From: Algoriphagus sp.
GTDB lineage: Bacteria; Bacteroidota; Bacteroidia; Cytophagales; Cyclobacteriaceae
NCBI GenBank assembly: GCA_029945945.1
Contig: JAQSDM010000011.1
Location: 434,001-498,000 of the forward strand
Length of the DNA: 64,000 bases
Reading direction: 5' to 3'
The notes under the pieces are model-generated. The model was not told the DNA's origin and did not search any database. It saw only the letters and a list, made by a program, of their open reading frames with translations. How positions within the stretch are numbered: the stretch's first letter is position 1; every line of letters starts with the position of its first letter. Positions 25,860 through 35,504 of this stretch are shown in pieces. Both the position numbers and the translations under genes were made by a program.

Positions 25860-26984
25860 TTATTCGGGCGAACTCAGGATGATCTGATGAAAAGAGTCTA
25901 TAAATTTCTTGGGAGAAAAGTCATTACTTCGCTCAGAACCCCTCCTGATAAGATCATCCCGAAGGTCATTTTCTTTGCTCAAAAGTATCATTTTTTCTGC
26001 TAAATCCTGTTGATTTCCGGTTCTGGAAGCTAATCCTGCACCCCCGGCTACTTCCATCAAAGCTGGCTGATCAGAATGGATTACCGGCAATCCGTATCCC
26101 ATCGCCTCTACAATCGGAATTCCGAAGCCTTCATTTTCGGAAGGGAAAACATAGGCAAAAGCTCCACCATAAAGTGCTTTGACTTGCGAATCACTCAGGT
26201 ATCCGGGCAAAATCACTTTGCCTTCCAAGGCAAGGGTTTTCACCAATTCCTCCACAATTGGGAAATCATTCATCTGCTTACTTTGACCGGGACCGCCGGC
26301 CAGTACAAGCTGAAAATCGGAGCCGGTTTCCTTCAAAAAATCACCATAGGCTTTCACCAGGAGCGGAAGGTTTTTACGCTTGTCAAAGGTGCCAATGTGG
26401 AGAAAATACGATTTCTCTCTGAATCCTGATTGCTGCAAAAATCCTGAATCTCTGCGGTCTGCCAATGTTTTTGGACTTTGGTAGATGACCGAAACAGGAA
26501 ACTTTCCTCGTAAATATTTCTTTAATGCCTGCTTAGAATACTCCGTTGTCGTGATGATTTCAGTTTGCTCTTTCAGTCCTTTTTTGATCAGATTCAGAAA
26601 GTAAGTCCTCCACCATTTTGGGTAATTCTTCGGCATTTGCCAGAAAAAAGCATCGTGAATCACCGTCAATCTGCGACAAGGCATTGACGCTGCCGGAGAA
26701 ACAAAATCAGGACAAATCAGCACATCCGGTTGGTGTTTTTTGACCAGATCGGGCAGCTGAAACTCTTTCCAACGGAAATAATCCATGTGATAATTCAAGC
26801 GCTGGATTTTCGATTGGGGATTTTTGAACGTTTGATCAGCAGCTTGCTGATCAGGATCATGGGTAAATATCCACTCGACATCAGGATGAGGATACGCAAC
26901 GGCAGCTTTTGCAAGCTCCATCATGTAGGTCTTAATACCTGAAGTGGCGACATTCAGATATTGCAGGTCAAGAAGGACTTTCAT
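25860..26984 (-). CDS. Glycosyltransferase family 4 protein (mannosyltransferase-like)
   Basis: 374-residue GT-B enzyme. The start KVLLDLQYLNVATSGIKTYM is typical of GT4 mannosyltransferases. The middle has SYFLHIGTFDKRKNLPLLVKAY, and the donor pocket PSENEGFGIPIVEAMGYGLPVI with the E-x7-E pair. Its ATG overlaps the stop of the polymerase gene by 4 bases (ATGA), so coupling is expected. Donor sugar is unknown. Confidence 0.9.
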   Translation of the reverse strand: MKVLLDLQYLNVATSGIKTYMMELAKAAVAYPHPDVEWIFTHDPDQQAADQTFKNPQSKIQRLNYHMDYFRWKEFQLPDLVKKHQPDVLICPDFVSPAASMPCRRLTVIHDAFFWQMPKNYPKWWRTYFLNLIKKGLKEQTEIITTTEYSKQALKKYLRGKFPVSVIYQSPKTLADRRDSGFLQQSGFREKSYFLHIGTFDKRKNLPLLVKAYGDFLKETGSDFQLVLAGGPGQSKQMNDFPIVEELVKTLALEGKVILPGYLSDSQVKALYGGAFAYVFPSENEGFGIPIVEAMGYGLPVIHSDQPALMEVAGGAGLASRTGNQQDLAEKMILLSKENDLRDDLIRRGSERSNDFSPKKFIDSFHQIILSSPE

Positions 26985-28384
26985 GTAAAACTCAGATTAG
27001 ATTGGGTTTGCAGGCGGCTGTAAGCAAATACACTGTAGCCAACGATCCACCAGGTGATCCATGCCACATAGGTGTACATTTCTGCATTTGCAGTAAATAA
27101 AGGCAAAAGCAAGCCCACTTTCACTGCCGCTCCAACAAATGCCAATCTCGCTGTCATCAATTCCTCTGTTCGGTAGAATACCCTAAGGCTCAAAATAACC
27201 CCTGACGCTAGCATCAAGATGTATAAAATCATCCCTATCCAACCTAACTGTACTCCATAAATCAGAAATTGATTTTCACCACCCACGCGCAATTCGTCGG
27301 TGACGCTACCAACATTGCCGCTCATCGCAAGCCCGATTCCAAATGGATTTCCAACCATGGAATCCAGGGCCAAAACCCACTCAACTACGTGACCGATACT
27401 GGACGTGTTTTCAAAAGTCAGGGTATCCAGCACGAAATAGTAGAAATCATCCGAAGCAAAAACCAAAACATAAAGACCAAAGCCGATTAAAGCCAGAAAG
27501 CCTGCAGCGATCAGTTTATACAATCGAAAAACCAATGCTACAAAGAAAATCATCACGAAAAAGGCCCCAAATGCAGCTCTTGATGCTGAGAAAACCAGGC
27601 TTCCAAGCGAGCATATCATCACCAAAAGATAGAACCAATTGTGCTCCCTTTTCGAAGTCAGAAACCAGATCAAGCCTGCTGCAAATCCCATCAAAACGGA
27701 ACTCGCCATCTCGAGCGGATCAGAGAAAAAGCTTGCTAATCGTTTGGTCACCGCCTGAGTTTCAAATGTCCAGGTCAAGCCAAAATTTCCGCTCGGATCG
27801 ATTTCATTAATTGCTTCATTGAAATGGGCGTATCCGGTGAATTGCTGCAAATGTGCTCCGAGGAGAAAACTCTCAATCAGATTTACCAAAAATGCTCCTA
27901 TAGCAATTGCAAAAATTATTGAGAAAATCTTTTTGATGTCGATTGCCTCAAATTGTGTGTTTCTACCAAGGAAATAAACCATCCCGGGTATCAGCATATT
28001 CTTGAAGTAAAGAGCTTTATTTACAAAGATTGCCTGGCCAAGAGGAAGAAACAAATACAAAGTCGCCAATCCCAAAAATCCTATCATCAACCAATCAGTG
28101 GACTGCAATCGAAAAGGATATTTGAAGAGATTTTTTTGATAAAAAATAAAAACCAGGACCGCCAACAAAACCACCAGTTCTTTCAAAACCTGAAAGATCC
28201 CGACCAGAAAAGTAGAACCTGTTGCCAGGTAAATCACGCTTAAACTCGTGATGTAAAAGGGAAGAAAAAGAGCAAGAAAAAAGATGAAACGGCTCCAATT
28301 TCCTTTGAAAATCATCTCCTGCACTACCCACAGAAAGAGGGCGCCAACACTCAGCGAAATCAGTAGAAAAAAGATCAATGCCAT
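26981..28384 (-). CDS. O-antigen ligase/polymerase-like membrane protein (Wzy-type)
   Basis: 467-residue polytopic protein with about 11 hydrophobic helices starting at MALIFFLLISLSVGALFLWV. I chose this ATG (28384) because the frame upstream to 28486 is hydrophilic and lies inside the glycosyltransferase gene. A large loop holds ITEID-like polar residues (HFNEAINEIDPSGNFG), and the Wzy_C-like motif GSLVFSASRAAFGAFF follows. In its setting it is the candidate polymerase joining repeat units. No other polymerase candidate exists in the locus, which strengthens the call. Sequence in this family is poorly conserved. Confidence 0.8.
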   Translation of the reverse strand: MALIFFLLISLSVGALFLWVVQEMIFKGNWSRFIFFLALFLPFYITSLSVIYLATGSTFLVGIFQVLKELVVLLAVLVFIFYQKNLFKYPFRLQSTDWLMIGFLGLATLYLFLPLGQAIFVNKALYFKNMLIPGMVYFLGRNTQFEAIDIKKIFSIIFAIAIGAFLVNLIESFLLGAHLQQFTGYAHFNEAINEIDPSGNFGLTWTFETQAVTKRLASFFSDPLEMASSVLMGFAAGLIWFLTSKREHNWFYLLVMICSLGSLVFSASRAAFGAFFVMIFFVALVFRLYKLIAAGFLALIGFGLYVLVFASDDFYYFVLDTLTFENTSSIGHVVEWVLALDSMVGNPFGIGLAMSGNVGSVTDELRVGGENQFLIYGVQLGWIGMILYILMLASGVILSLRVFYRTEELMTARLAFVGAAVKVGLLLPLFTANAEMYTYVAWITWWIVGYSVFAYSRLQTQSNLSFT

Positions 28385-29310
28385 TGTTCCGGTTTTTGGA
28401 GAGGCAGTGTGATTCCGTCTTTCAATCCATGAGCTACGGACTTGAGTTTTTGGAATCTGCCTCTCAAACAAAAATAGGAGATCCACGCCAGAAATCGGAA
28501 GCTATGATAAGTCCATGCAAAAGGAGTAGCAAACCCGTGGACTTGGGAGCGAAGCAGGAAGAACTGATTTCGGACGTGGTAATAAAAAACTCTCGGACTG
28601 AGCGTTCCTTCTGAATGTTTCTTTTTCGATGAAGCGCCGGCTTCGTGATAGATTTTGGCTTCAGCTGCCAAGGCAATTTCAAATCCTTTTTCCCGGAATC
28701 GAAGTGACCATTCCACATCTTCGAAATAGGTGAAATAACTTTCGTTTAGCAAGCCGGTTTTCAGCAATGCTTCCCGAGTTATCAACATACAACAACCAGT
28801 TGCCCAATCGAGGTTTCGGTCGGTCAGGTTGAAGTTATCCACAGGTTTCCGATCTCCCAACGTGATCGCCCTTCCGAGAAATGAATTCCATTTTCCCCCT
28901 GCACTCCAGATTTGAGTGTGATCGTGAAGGAAGCAAATCAACGGCTGAACTACGCCCAATCGGGAGTTTTGGCCAAACTTCCGAATCATCTGACCAAGAA
29001 AATCGAGTTCCACAATCGTGTCGTTGTTCAAAAGCATCAGGTATGAAAATCCTTGATCCAGCGCTTTTCGGATCCCTTTATTATTTCCTCCGGCAAAACC
29101 CAGATTCTCGGAATTTTGGATTAGCTCAATTTCAGGAAATGCTTTTGCCAGTCTTTCTCCTTCTTGATTTTTCGAAGCATTATCCACCAAAATCACTCGA
29201 AAATCCGGATAGTCAACTTTGCGAAGCGAATCCAGACAGGCTTTCGTGAACTCAAATCCGTTCCAGTTGACCAATATGATCGCTACCGAAGCCTCAGGTA
29301 TAGAAACCAT
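28375..29310 (-). CDS. Glycosyltransferase family 2 protein
   Basis: GT-A enzyme of 311 residues, rhamnosyltransferase-like. It starts with VAIILVNWNGFEFTKACLDSL and has the DxD-equivalent LLNNDT near residue 97, then NLDWATGCCMLITREALLKTG and FTYFEDVEWSLRFREKGF, all typical. The C-terminal part has amphipathic and hydrophobic segments (FFLLRSQVHG). It overlaps the polymerase gene by 10 bases and the flippase gene by 17. The sugar is not known. Confidence 0.9.
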   Translation of the reverse strand: MVSIPEASVAIILVNWNGFEFTKACLDSLRKVDYPDFRVILVDNASKNQEGERLAKAFPEIELIQNSENLGFAGGNNKGIRKALDQGFSYLMLLNNDTIVELDFLGQMIRKFGQNSRLGVVQPLICFLHDHTQIWSAGGKWNSFLGRAITLGDRKPVDNFNLTDRNLDWATGCCMLITREALLKTGLLNESYFTYFEDVEWSLRFREKGFEIALAAEAKIYHEAGASSKKKHSEGTLSPRVFYYHVRNQFFLLRSQVHGFATPFAWTYHSFRFLAWISYFCLRGRFQKLKSVAHGLKDGITLPLQKPEQWH

Positions 29311-30586
29311 AGAACAGCTTTCGGTTACGTCGGTACAAAAGCACCAGACAGATTAGGAATACAATAATCTCTGTGGAAAGGATAGCGATACAAAGCCCCA
29401 GACCACCGAAATAAGAGGTGAGAATCGCTGAAACAATGATCATATACAAGCACATCATCCAGCTCGCGCGAAAGAGCAACTGCTTCAGGTCAGCAACAAG
29501 CATCAAAGTCACATTAGCGATATTGAGACAAGCCAGAAAGGGAACTGCCGCCAGCACTTTCAGGAAGAGGACTGACTCAGCGAGCTCAGATCTTGATAAA
29601 ACCTTGATAATCCACGGTGCAGTAAAATGTGTACCCGCAGCGATCAACGCTCCAAAAAGTAACACCCGGATATAAACCCGCTTGAGAAATCGATAAAATT
29701 CTACCTCATCTTCTCTATAAAGTTTAGAGGCATTGGGGAATATTGCCTGGATGATCAAAGCAGGAAAAAGCCGCAAGACCATCACAACCCGCTCCGCCAA
29801 ACTATACATTCCAAGCGTCTCTGCCCCGGAGAAAAAGCTTAGAATAATAAGGCCGCCATTGATTGAAATATGACTCGCCAGGTTACTGAAAAAGAATAGA
29901 AGATTGTCACTCAGACTTTGCCAAATATCAGAAAATCTCGGTCTGAAAAACCGGATTTCCATAACGGTATGAATGTAAAAGAGCAGAAAAAGATTGATGC
30001 TGAGTCCGAATAATCCCAGCATGAAGTTCACCCATTTGCTTTGCTCGGGACTGTGGATAAAAAGAACAATTCCCATCAGGAAGAGTAGTTTGCTGAAAAT
30101 ATTGGCAATGCTGACCAGCTTCATTTTCTCCATCCCCTGGAAAAACCAAAGCGGCAAAGTAGCTTCGGAGTAAAGCAAAAGGACAGAAAATACCAAAATC
30201 AACTGATATTCCCGAAACAGATTTAACCCGAAAACAGCAATCAGGATCAAAAGAGAGGAGATGGTTGCGAAAAGGATTTTCGCGGAGAAAATGTTCGAAA
30301 GAAGATGCGAAAGTGCTGTCTTGTCGTCCTGATTGACTGCTACTTCCCGAGGCGCACTGAGATTGTAACCAAAGCCTACCAGAATATTTAGGAGGATAAT
30401 TACCGACAGCGCCAAATTGACTAATCCAAACTGATCCACTCCGATACTTTGGATCAGCAGCGGCATGGAAATGATGGATATCAACACGTTCGACGACTGG
30501 ATCACCGCCAAAAACAAAAAGTTCTGGATGGATTTGTTCCGGATAAAATTTCCGAAGGGAAGAAGCAGGGATAGTTTTTCGAACAT
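29294..30586 (-). CDS. Polysaccharide flippase (Wzx-type, MATE/MOP superfamily)
   Basis: 430-residue protein with about 12 to 14 hydrophobic segments, for example FLFLAVIQSSNVLISIISM and LPLWFFQGMEKMKL, the latter a hallmark of oligosaccharide flippases. It probably moves the lipid-linked repeat across the inner membrane. It lies between the chain-length protein gene and the GT2 gene, overlapping the latter by 17 bases. Confidence 0.88.
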   Translation of the reverse strand: MFEKLSLLLPFGNFIRNKSIQNFLFLAVIQSSNVLISIISMPLLIQSIGVDQFGLVNLALSVIILLNILVGFGYNLSAPREVAVNQDDKTALSHLLSNIFSAKILFATISSLLILIAVFGLNLFREYQLILVFSVLLLYSEATLPLWFFQGMEKMKLVSIANIFSKLLFLMGIVLFIHSPEQSKWVNFMLGLFGLSINLFLLFYIHTVMEIRFFRPRFSDIWQSLSDNLLFFFSNLASHISINGGLIILSFFSGAETLGMYSLAERVVMVLRLFPALIIQAIFPNASKLYREDEVEFYRFLKRVYIRVLLFGALIAAGTHFTAPWIIKVLSRSELAESVLFLKVLAAVPFLACLNIANVTLMLVADLKQLLFRASWMMCLYMIIVSAILTSYFGGLGLCIAILSTEIIVFLICLVLLYRRNRKLFYGFYT

Positions 30587-30599
30587 GGCAGCTTACCGT

Positions 30600-31667
30600 T
30601 TAGCTTTCCTGCGCATGCTTTTGGTACAATCGGCGGAAATAAAGAGCAAAAAGAGTCAGAAGTCCTATAATCACTGCTCCCAGGACCATTCCCTTGACCA
30701 AGCGGATTTCAGTCCGGTTCAAAGGCAACCTTGGCGAATCGATGATCTGAATCAGGGGAGAGTTATTGCGATGACTGACTTTGGCGATTTCAAGATTCTT
30801 GACGATTTCTCCATAAACTGCCCCCGTTGCCTGCACATCCACCTGACGCTTGCGGCTTTCGACCATAGCTGAAGTCCGGAGCGGGTTCGCATTGGGAACA
30901 CGATCCGTAGAACTCGCATAGGCACCGATGCTTTCATCTAGTAAAGCCCTAACACTATCGGCCTGAGATTGCAGAATCGCCAGATTTTCTCCGGTTTTCT
31001 TGGTTTTGGTTTCATGGTAAAAGGCATTGACCTTTTCCACCAATCGCTCATTGAAAGTTTTTGCAAAAAGCTCGTCTTTCGAAGAAATCATCACCTGAAT
31101 GATGGTGAGTTTCCGGTCAGGCTTTTCCACTGCCAATTGCCTGTCACGAATCAATTTGGCCACTTCTTTGACCACCGAATCCTGCGAAACAGGGAAGCTT
31201 TCCCTCGGAATGGAAAAATCCATAGAGGAGATATCCACTTTATTTTTCCACTTTTTATCTAATTCCTCAAACTCCACAAATCGATCGATCAGTAGTTGAT
31301 TTTCGTCGAACGGACTCAGCAAAGCATCTCCCATCATCCGGTCAGAACGATAGAGTTCCATGATATTGTCTCCCTGGAATAATCCGCTTGTACTTCCGAG
31401 CGAACCTAAATTCACTCCCACCAAAGATGCCAAACCGGACATATTTCCCATTCCTCCGGCATCACCTTCCTCGAGAACAAATGAAGTTTGGGCGTGAAAA
31501 ACAGGCTTTTTGAAAATAGAAACCAAGGCGCCCAATCCCATTCCAATAATACCCGCCAGGATCAAAAGCTTCCATTGAGAAATGAAATAACTCAGCCACT
31601 CCCGAAGATTTTGGAAAACCTCCTTGAGTGTAAACTGATTATCCGAAAAATGCTTTGGCCCCGTCAT
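30600..31667 (-). CDS. Chain-length determinant protein (Wzz-type)
   Basis: 355-residue inner membrane protein with two TM helices, LLILAGIIGMGLGALVSIF (about 33-51) and GMVLGAVIIGLLTLFALYF (about 325-343), around a large coiled-coil-rich periplasmic domain. A PNRTEIRL-like loop before TM2 (PLNRTEIRLVKG) is the usual Wzz/PCP signature. It ends 13 residues after TM2 (RRLYQKHAQES), so it lacks a BY-kinase domain. Its ATG overlaps the stop of the Wza-like gene by 4 bases. It should set polymer length with the export protein. Confidence 0.88.
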   Translation of the reverse strand: MTGPKHFSDNQFTLKEVFQNLREWLSYFISQWKLLILAGIIGMGLGALVSIFKKPVFHAQTSFVLEEGDAGGMGNMSGLASLVGVNLGSLGSTSGLFQGDNIMELYRSDRMMGDALLSPFDENQLLIDRFVEFEELDKKWKNKVDISSMDFSIPRESFPVSQDSVVKEVAKLIRDRQLAVEKPDRKLTIIQVMISSKDELFAKTFNERLVEKVNAFYHETKTKKTGENLAILQSQADSVRALLDESIGAYASSTDRVPNANPLRTSAMVESRKRQVDVQATGAVYGEIVKNLEIAKVSHRNNSPLIQIIDSPRLPLNRTEIRLVKGMVLGAVIIGLLTLFALYFRRLYQKHAQES

Positions 31668-34255
31668 TGTGAGTTGATTTGGGAAATGACTAAGACCAAA
31701 GTAGCCAGGGCGGTGGTGACACCTACCACTTCACCCAATCGTAATGGAACCCGAGGACCTTTGGTCGGCACAATCACTTCCGCTCCCGGCTCCACAGCAG
31801 GGAAGTTTCTGATCCCAAAAATTCCTTTGGTTCGCTTCACTGCGCCATTGGCATAGACCACATACGTTTGCTTCTTATTTGCTCTTCTCTCAAAACCGCC
31901 CGCGCTATTGATGTATTGCTTCAGGCTTCGCCCTGCTTCATATCGAAGCGTAGTCGGATAGACCAAATCTCCCCGCATCCGAACAGTTTGGAGCAGTTTA
32001 GGAATAGAAAGAATGTCTCCTTCTTCCAAAATCATGTCATCTTCTGAACCCGGATTATTGATGATTTTTTCCAAATCAATGGCTACAGCCTCTGTTTGCT
32101 TTATTTTCACTGCGAAACCAGGTGTTTCGGCTGCGATCTGATCCAAAGATTCCTTCTTCGCATTTGACATGAGGGTGTCCACCGGATTTTGTTTTTCAGT
32201 TGGCAGATCTCTGAACAATCGTTGCAGCAACTCTTCCTGAGCTTCCGAATTATTTGGATCTTCCAGAAGTTTCAAACGCAATTGTTCCAGATTCCGCTGT
32301 CTTCGAATTTGTTCTGATTCTGTGTTGAAAAACTCCGTTCTGCGAATCAGAGTAGCACCTTTTGCGTAGGCAAATTGATTTAATCCTCCTGCGCGGGTGA
32401 CCAGATCAGAAATCTTTTCTCCACTGCTTTGGATGGCGAATATTCCGGGAGAATTGACCTGACCTTCCACCGCTACCAATTTCTGCATGGTGAAATTCGA
32501 CCGCTTCCTGACAATTACCTGATCAAAAGATTTAAGCGCCTGAGAGTTGGGGTTGTAGGACAAATCCGGGTTTACCTGAGTGGGAATAATATCTGAAAGC
32601 GTTCCCAAATCTGAATCTTCCAGTCTTCGGGCAATCTCAATATCCTGAGAATTGGCAGATTCCTGGAAGCCCCCGGCCATGATGATCAGTTCTTCCACTT
32701 TCATGGATTCGGAATAAGGGTAAGTCCCTGGTTTTTTTACTTCACCCAAAATCTGCACGTATTGCTCATTTTGGATATCGTAAATACTGGAAATTCTTAC
32801 CACATCTTCTTTTTTCAGGACCACATCCTGAGCAGAACCATCCAAAACCGCCTTCAGGTTTACCTGAATCATTTCCGTACTCAGGTCTTCTTTATTTCGG
32901 AGAATACTGGCTTGAGCGGTATAAGCGTCACCTCGTAATCCCTCTGCATTTTTTATCAATTGGGACAAAGTCAGACCTTCGGTCAAAGCGAAAGTCCCTT
33001 CGCGGTATACCGCTCCTTTGATTTGCACCCGGTTGGAAAAGCGATTCAAAATTCGGCCAACGGTGATTTCATCTCCGCCTTTCAGAATGAAAAGATTGAA
33101 CTGATTTTGATAGACATCAGAGATGGAACGCTGATTTCCGGTGATTCTGGAAATTGCCACTCGCTCCTTAAATGCCTCATCTGTGAAGCCTCCTGCGAAT
33201 TGGATCAAGTCATCGAACGTATCTTCAGTTCCAACCTCAAATGTCATTTGGCGCTTGATTTCTCCGTTGATTTTAACTCTTGATTGGAATGGAGGAACCA
33301 ATATCACGTCCTGATCCTGAAGCTGTCTGTCTAGTTCAGCAGTGCCTTTGATCAGCAACTCATAGACATCGATTTCAGCAATGAGTTGGTTGTTTCTGAT
33401 AAGTTTAATAGCTCGCATCGTCCCGTTTTCATTCGGTCCGCCAGCTGCGTAAAGTGCGTTGAAAACTGTGGAAAATGCACTCAAAGTAAATGTGCCGGGA
33501 AGCCTGACTTCTCCCAAAATATTCACTTTGATGGTTCGGACATTCCCCAAAGTCACCTGAAGAAAGGTGGACGGATTGCTTCCCGTGAGCCCTGGATAAT
33601 ACCTTGAAACCCGATTTTTGATGATTCCGGTAGCTTCCTCTATACTCTTTCCTGAAACGGAAACCGGACCGATATTGTCCAGCAACACAAATCCATCAGG
33701 ATTTACCGTTGCTTCGTAGTATTGCTCAGACTCACCATAAATATCCACAAAGACCACATCCCCGGGGCCAAGGATATAGCTTTTTGGAGTTGCCTGATTC
33801 AGGCTCGGTTCGAAGCTGAGTCTTCTGTCGGACTGATAAAAAAGTGAGGTGCCAAAGATTTCATTACCGGTATTATTGACCTCAGGCATTGATTGGGGAT
33901 CATACAAGCCTTGTGTAATCGTATTGAAATCAACTTGCTGACGGGGTTCTCGCTTGGAGGCAGATGTGGCCCGACTGGCTCCGGCTCCCATCCCACCAAG
34001 GCTTTCAATTCTGGTTTTCAGTTTGAGAACCTCGGAAGCAGACATTCCTCTCAGTTGGGCCATTTGAAGAAAATCTTCAGTGCTAAGTCCAGCTTCTGTT
34101 GCCCGGTTTACGAGTTCTTTGACTTGCTCATCGGTCAATTCGTCAACTTTCAGCTGAGTCAAATCGGTGGTTACTTGTGAAAAAGCTTGCGGAACACCCA
34201 ATCCAAGGAATGCCAGCAAGGTGAAAAAATACCAGAATTTATTGTTTAAAATCAT
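31664..34255 (-). CDS. Polysaccharide export outer membrane protein with SLBB repeats (Wza-like)
   Basis: 863-residue export protein, first gene of the polysaccharide operon. Signal peptide MILNNKFWYFFTLLAFLG... ends AFSQ. The Poly_export domain is at ~155-230 (SYILGPGDVVFVDIYGESEQ, VNPDGFVLLDNIGPV). Several SLBB domains follow (VNILGEVRLPGTFTLS, VQIKGAVYREGTFAL, VQILGEVKKPGTYPYS, VAVEGQVNSPGIFAI, VRMRGDLVYPTTLRY). A C-terminal hydrophobic helix (VVGVTTALATLVLVISQI) could cross the outer membrane. It is longer than E. coli Wza (379), as is common in Bacteroidota. A candidate promoter is at 34339-34346. Confidence 0.92.
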   Translation of the reverse strand: MILNNKFWYFFTLLAFLGLGVPQAFSQVTTDLTQLKVDELTDEQVKELVNRATEAGLSTEDFLQMAQLRGMSASEVLKLKTRIESLGGMGAGASRATSASKREPRQQVDFNTITQGLYDPQSMPEVNNTGNEIFGTSLFYQSDRRLSFEPSLNQATPKSYILGPGDVVFVDIYGESEQYYEATVNPDGFVLLDNIGPVSVSGKSIEEATGIIKNRVSRYYPGLTGSNPSTFLQVTLGNVRTIKVNILGEVRLPGTFTLSAFSTVFNALYAAGGPNENGTMRAIKLIRNNQLIAEIDVYELLIKGTAELDRQLQDQDVILVPPFQSRVKINGEIKRQMTFEVGTEDTFDDLIQFAGGFTDEAFKERVAISRITGNQRSISDVYQNQFNLFILKGGDEITVGRILNRFSNRVQIKGAVYREGTFALTEGLTLSQLIKNAEGLRGDAYTAQASILRNKEDLSTEMIQVNLKAVLDGSAQDVVLKKEDVVRISSIYDIQNEQYVQILGEVKKPGTYPYSESMKVEELIIMAGGFQESANSQDIEIARRLEDSDLGTLSDIIPTQVNPDLSYNPNSQALKSFDQVIVRKRSNFTMQKLVAVEGQVNSPGIFAIQSSGEKISDLVTRAGGLNQFAYAKGATLIRRTEFFNTESEQIRRQRNLEQLRLKLLEDPNNSEAQEELLQRLFRDLPTEKQNPVDTLMSNAKKESLDQIAAETPGFAVKIKQTEAVAIDLEKIINNPGSEDDMILEEGDILSIPKLLQTVRMRGDLVYPTTLRYEAGRSLKQYINSAGGFERRANKKQTYVVYANGAVKRTKGIFGIRNFPAVEPGAEVIVPTKGPRVPLRLGEVVGVTTALATLVLVISQINSQ

Positions 34256-34338
34256 GTTGAAAAGGCTGTAATCCGATCAACCCGGGTGAATGTCGGGCAA
34301 ATATGGAGATTAAAAATCCGTCAATTTCTTATTTCTAC

Positions 34339-34346
34339 CAAATATA
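34339..34346 (-). promoter_or_regulatory. Candidate promoter -7 box of the exopolysaccharide operon
   Basis: Minus strand reads TATATTTG, an exact TAnnTTTG match, 83 bases upstream of the Wza-like ATG at 34255 in a 120-base spacer. No clear -33 TTTG at normal distance. If active it would drive genes down to 22704. Confidence 0.35.
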
Positions 34347-34375
34347 GTTCCAAAAACCTGCTTAGTTAGAGTCAT

Positions 34376-35380
34376 TTACTCCGTACAATTCTTGCAAATT
34401 TCGATCTGAGTCCGATCATTCAGGAGTTGTGCCCTGAAGTTTTGGTAAGCAGAAGAAGACCAAATAGAGGAAAGCGAATGAGATTTTAATTCTCCCATCA
34501 CATGCGAAGCATCCTTATCAAAGCAGCATGGAACCACTTTTCCGTCCCACGTGACTACTGCTCCTTGCCACATTCTCCAGCATTTGTTTTCAATCTTCTT
34601 TTTCAACTTCCACTTTCCGTTCCCGGCCGGAACGTATCTGGAATAGCCCAAGTCAGCCGGAATGAGTTCTGATCCATTTTCGAAGGCGTAAATCTGAGTG
34701 GTTTTCAACTGGAGTTCGTCCACATGCATCTCCTCCGCCCAGGTTTTCAGGTCCGGAAGCTGATGCTCATTTTGTCCGGTCACCAGAAATTGGAGTACTA
34801 CCCGCGGAAAGTTTTGCTTCGCTTTTTCCCTTTCTGCCAAGAGCAATTTCAATCCTTCCTGCACTTTATCAAGGCTGCCTCCGATTCTGTATTGCTCGTA
34901 AATGTCCTGAGTAATTCCGTCCATGGATACAATCAGTTGCTTCAACCCGCTTTTCAAAACTGCCTCCACCTGCTTTTCCTGGAGGTAATGGGCATTGGTT
35001 GAGGTGGATGTGAAAATCCATTTTGAATTGGCGTATTCGACCATTTCCAGAAATCGGGGATTGAGGAAAGGTTCGCCTTGAAAGTAAAGATGAAGCCAGG
35101 TCAGATGACCTTTGACCTGATCGATGACTTTTTCGAACAGCTGATCCTGAAGCATTCCTGTTGGACGGGTGAAAGACCGCAAACCGGATGGACATTCCGG
35201 ACAGCGAAGGTTGCAACTCGTAGTAGGCTCGATCGAAAGTGTGGTTGGTTTTCCCCAGATAATCGGTTTTCCCCAGATTTTGCTGAGTTGAAAAGATGCC
35301 GATAAAAGCAACAGGTTTATGACTTTTTGGAAAGTCAGGGTTTTAAAAAATGCCAGCGCCGTGATCCAACTGTTTTTCAC
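34376..35380 (-). CDS. Radical SAM protein with SPASM-type C-terminus
   Basis: 334-residue radical SAM enzyme. The cluster motif is CNLRCPEC (C56, C60, C63), in the form TTSCNLRCPECPSG. A C-terminal SPASM-like region has CWRMWQGAVVTWDG, VVPCCFDKD and EICKNCTE for an auxiliary cluster. Start is GTG at 35380; no ATG is available upstream before the in-frame stop. It is upstream of, and on the same strand as, the polysaccharide operon, with a 120-base gap. Relatives in polysaccharide loci have no proven reaction, so no substrate is given. Confidence 0.85.
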   Translation of the reverse strand: MKNSWITALAFFKTLTFQKVINLLLLSASFQLSKIWGKPIIWGKPTTLSIEPTTSCNLRCPECPSGLRSFTRPTGMLQDQLFEKVIDQVKGHLTWLHLYFQGEPFLNPRFLEMVEYANSKWIFTSTSTNAHYLQEKQVEAVLKSGLKQLIVSMDGITQDIYEQYRIGGSLDKVQEGLKLLLAEREKAKQNFPRVVLQFLVTGQNEHQLPDLKTWAEEMHVDELQLKTTQIYAFENGSELIPADLGYSRYVPAGNGKWKLKKKIENKCWRMWQGAVVTWDGKVVPCCFDKDASHVMGELKSHSLSSIWSSSAYQNFRAQLLNDRTQIEICKNCTE

Positions 35381-35504
35381 AAGAGCAAGTACGAGAATGC
35401 AGGGAAAAGATGCAAAGTCAGATCTACCCGAAATAATTACCCATCACTTACTAAATCCCATTTCTCATTCGTTTCCTTACTTTTGCAACGAAACAAAAAA
35501 CTCT

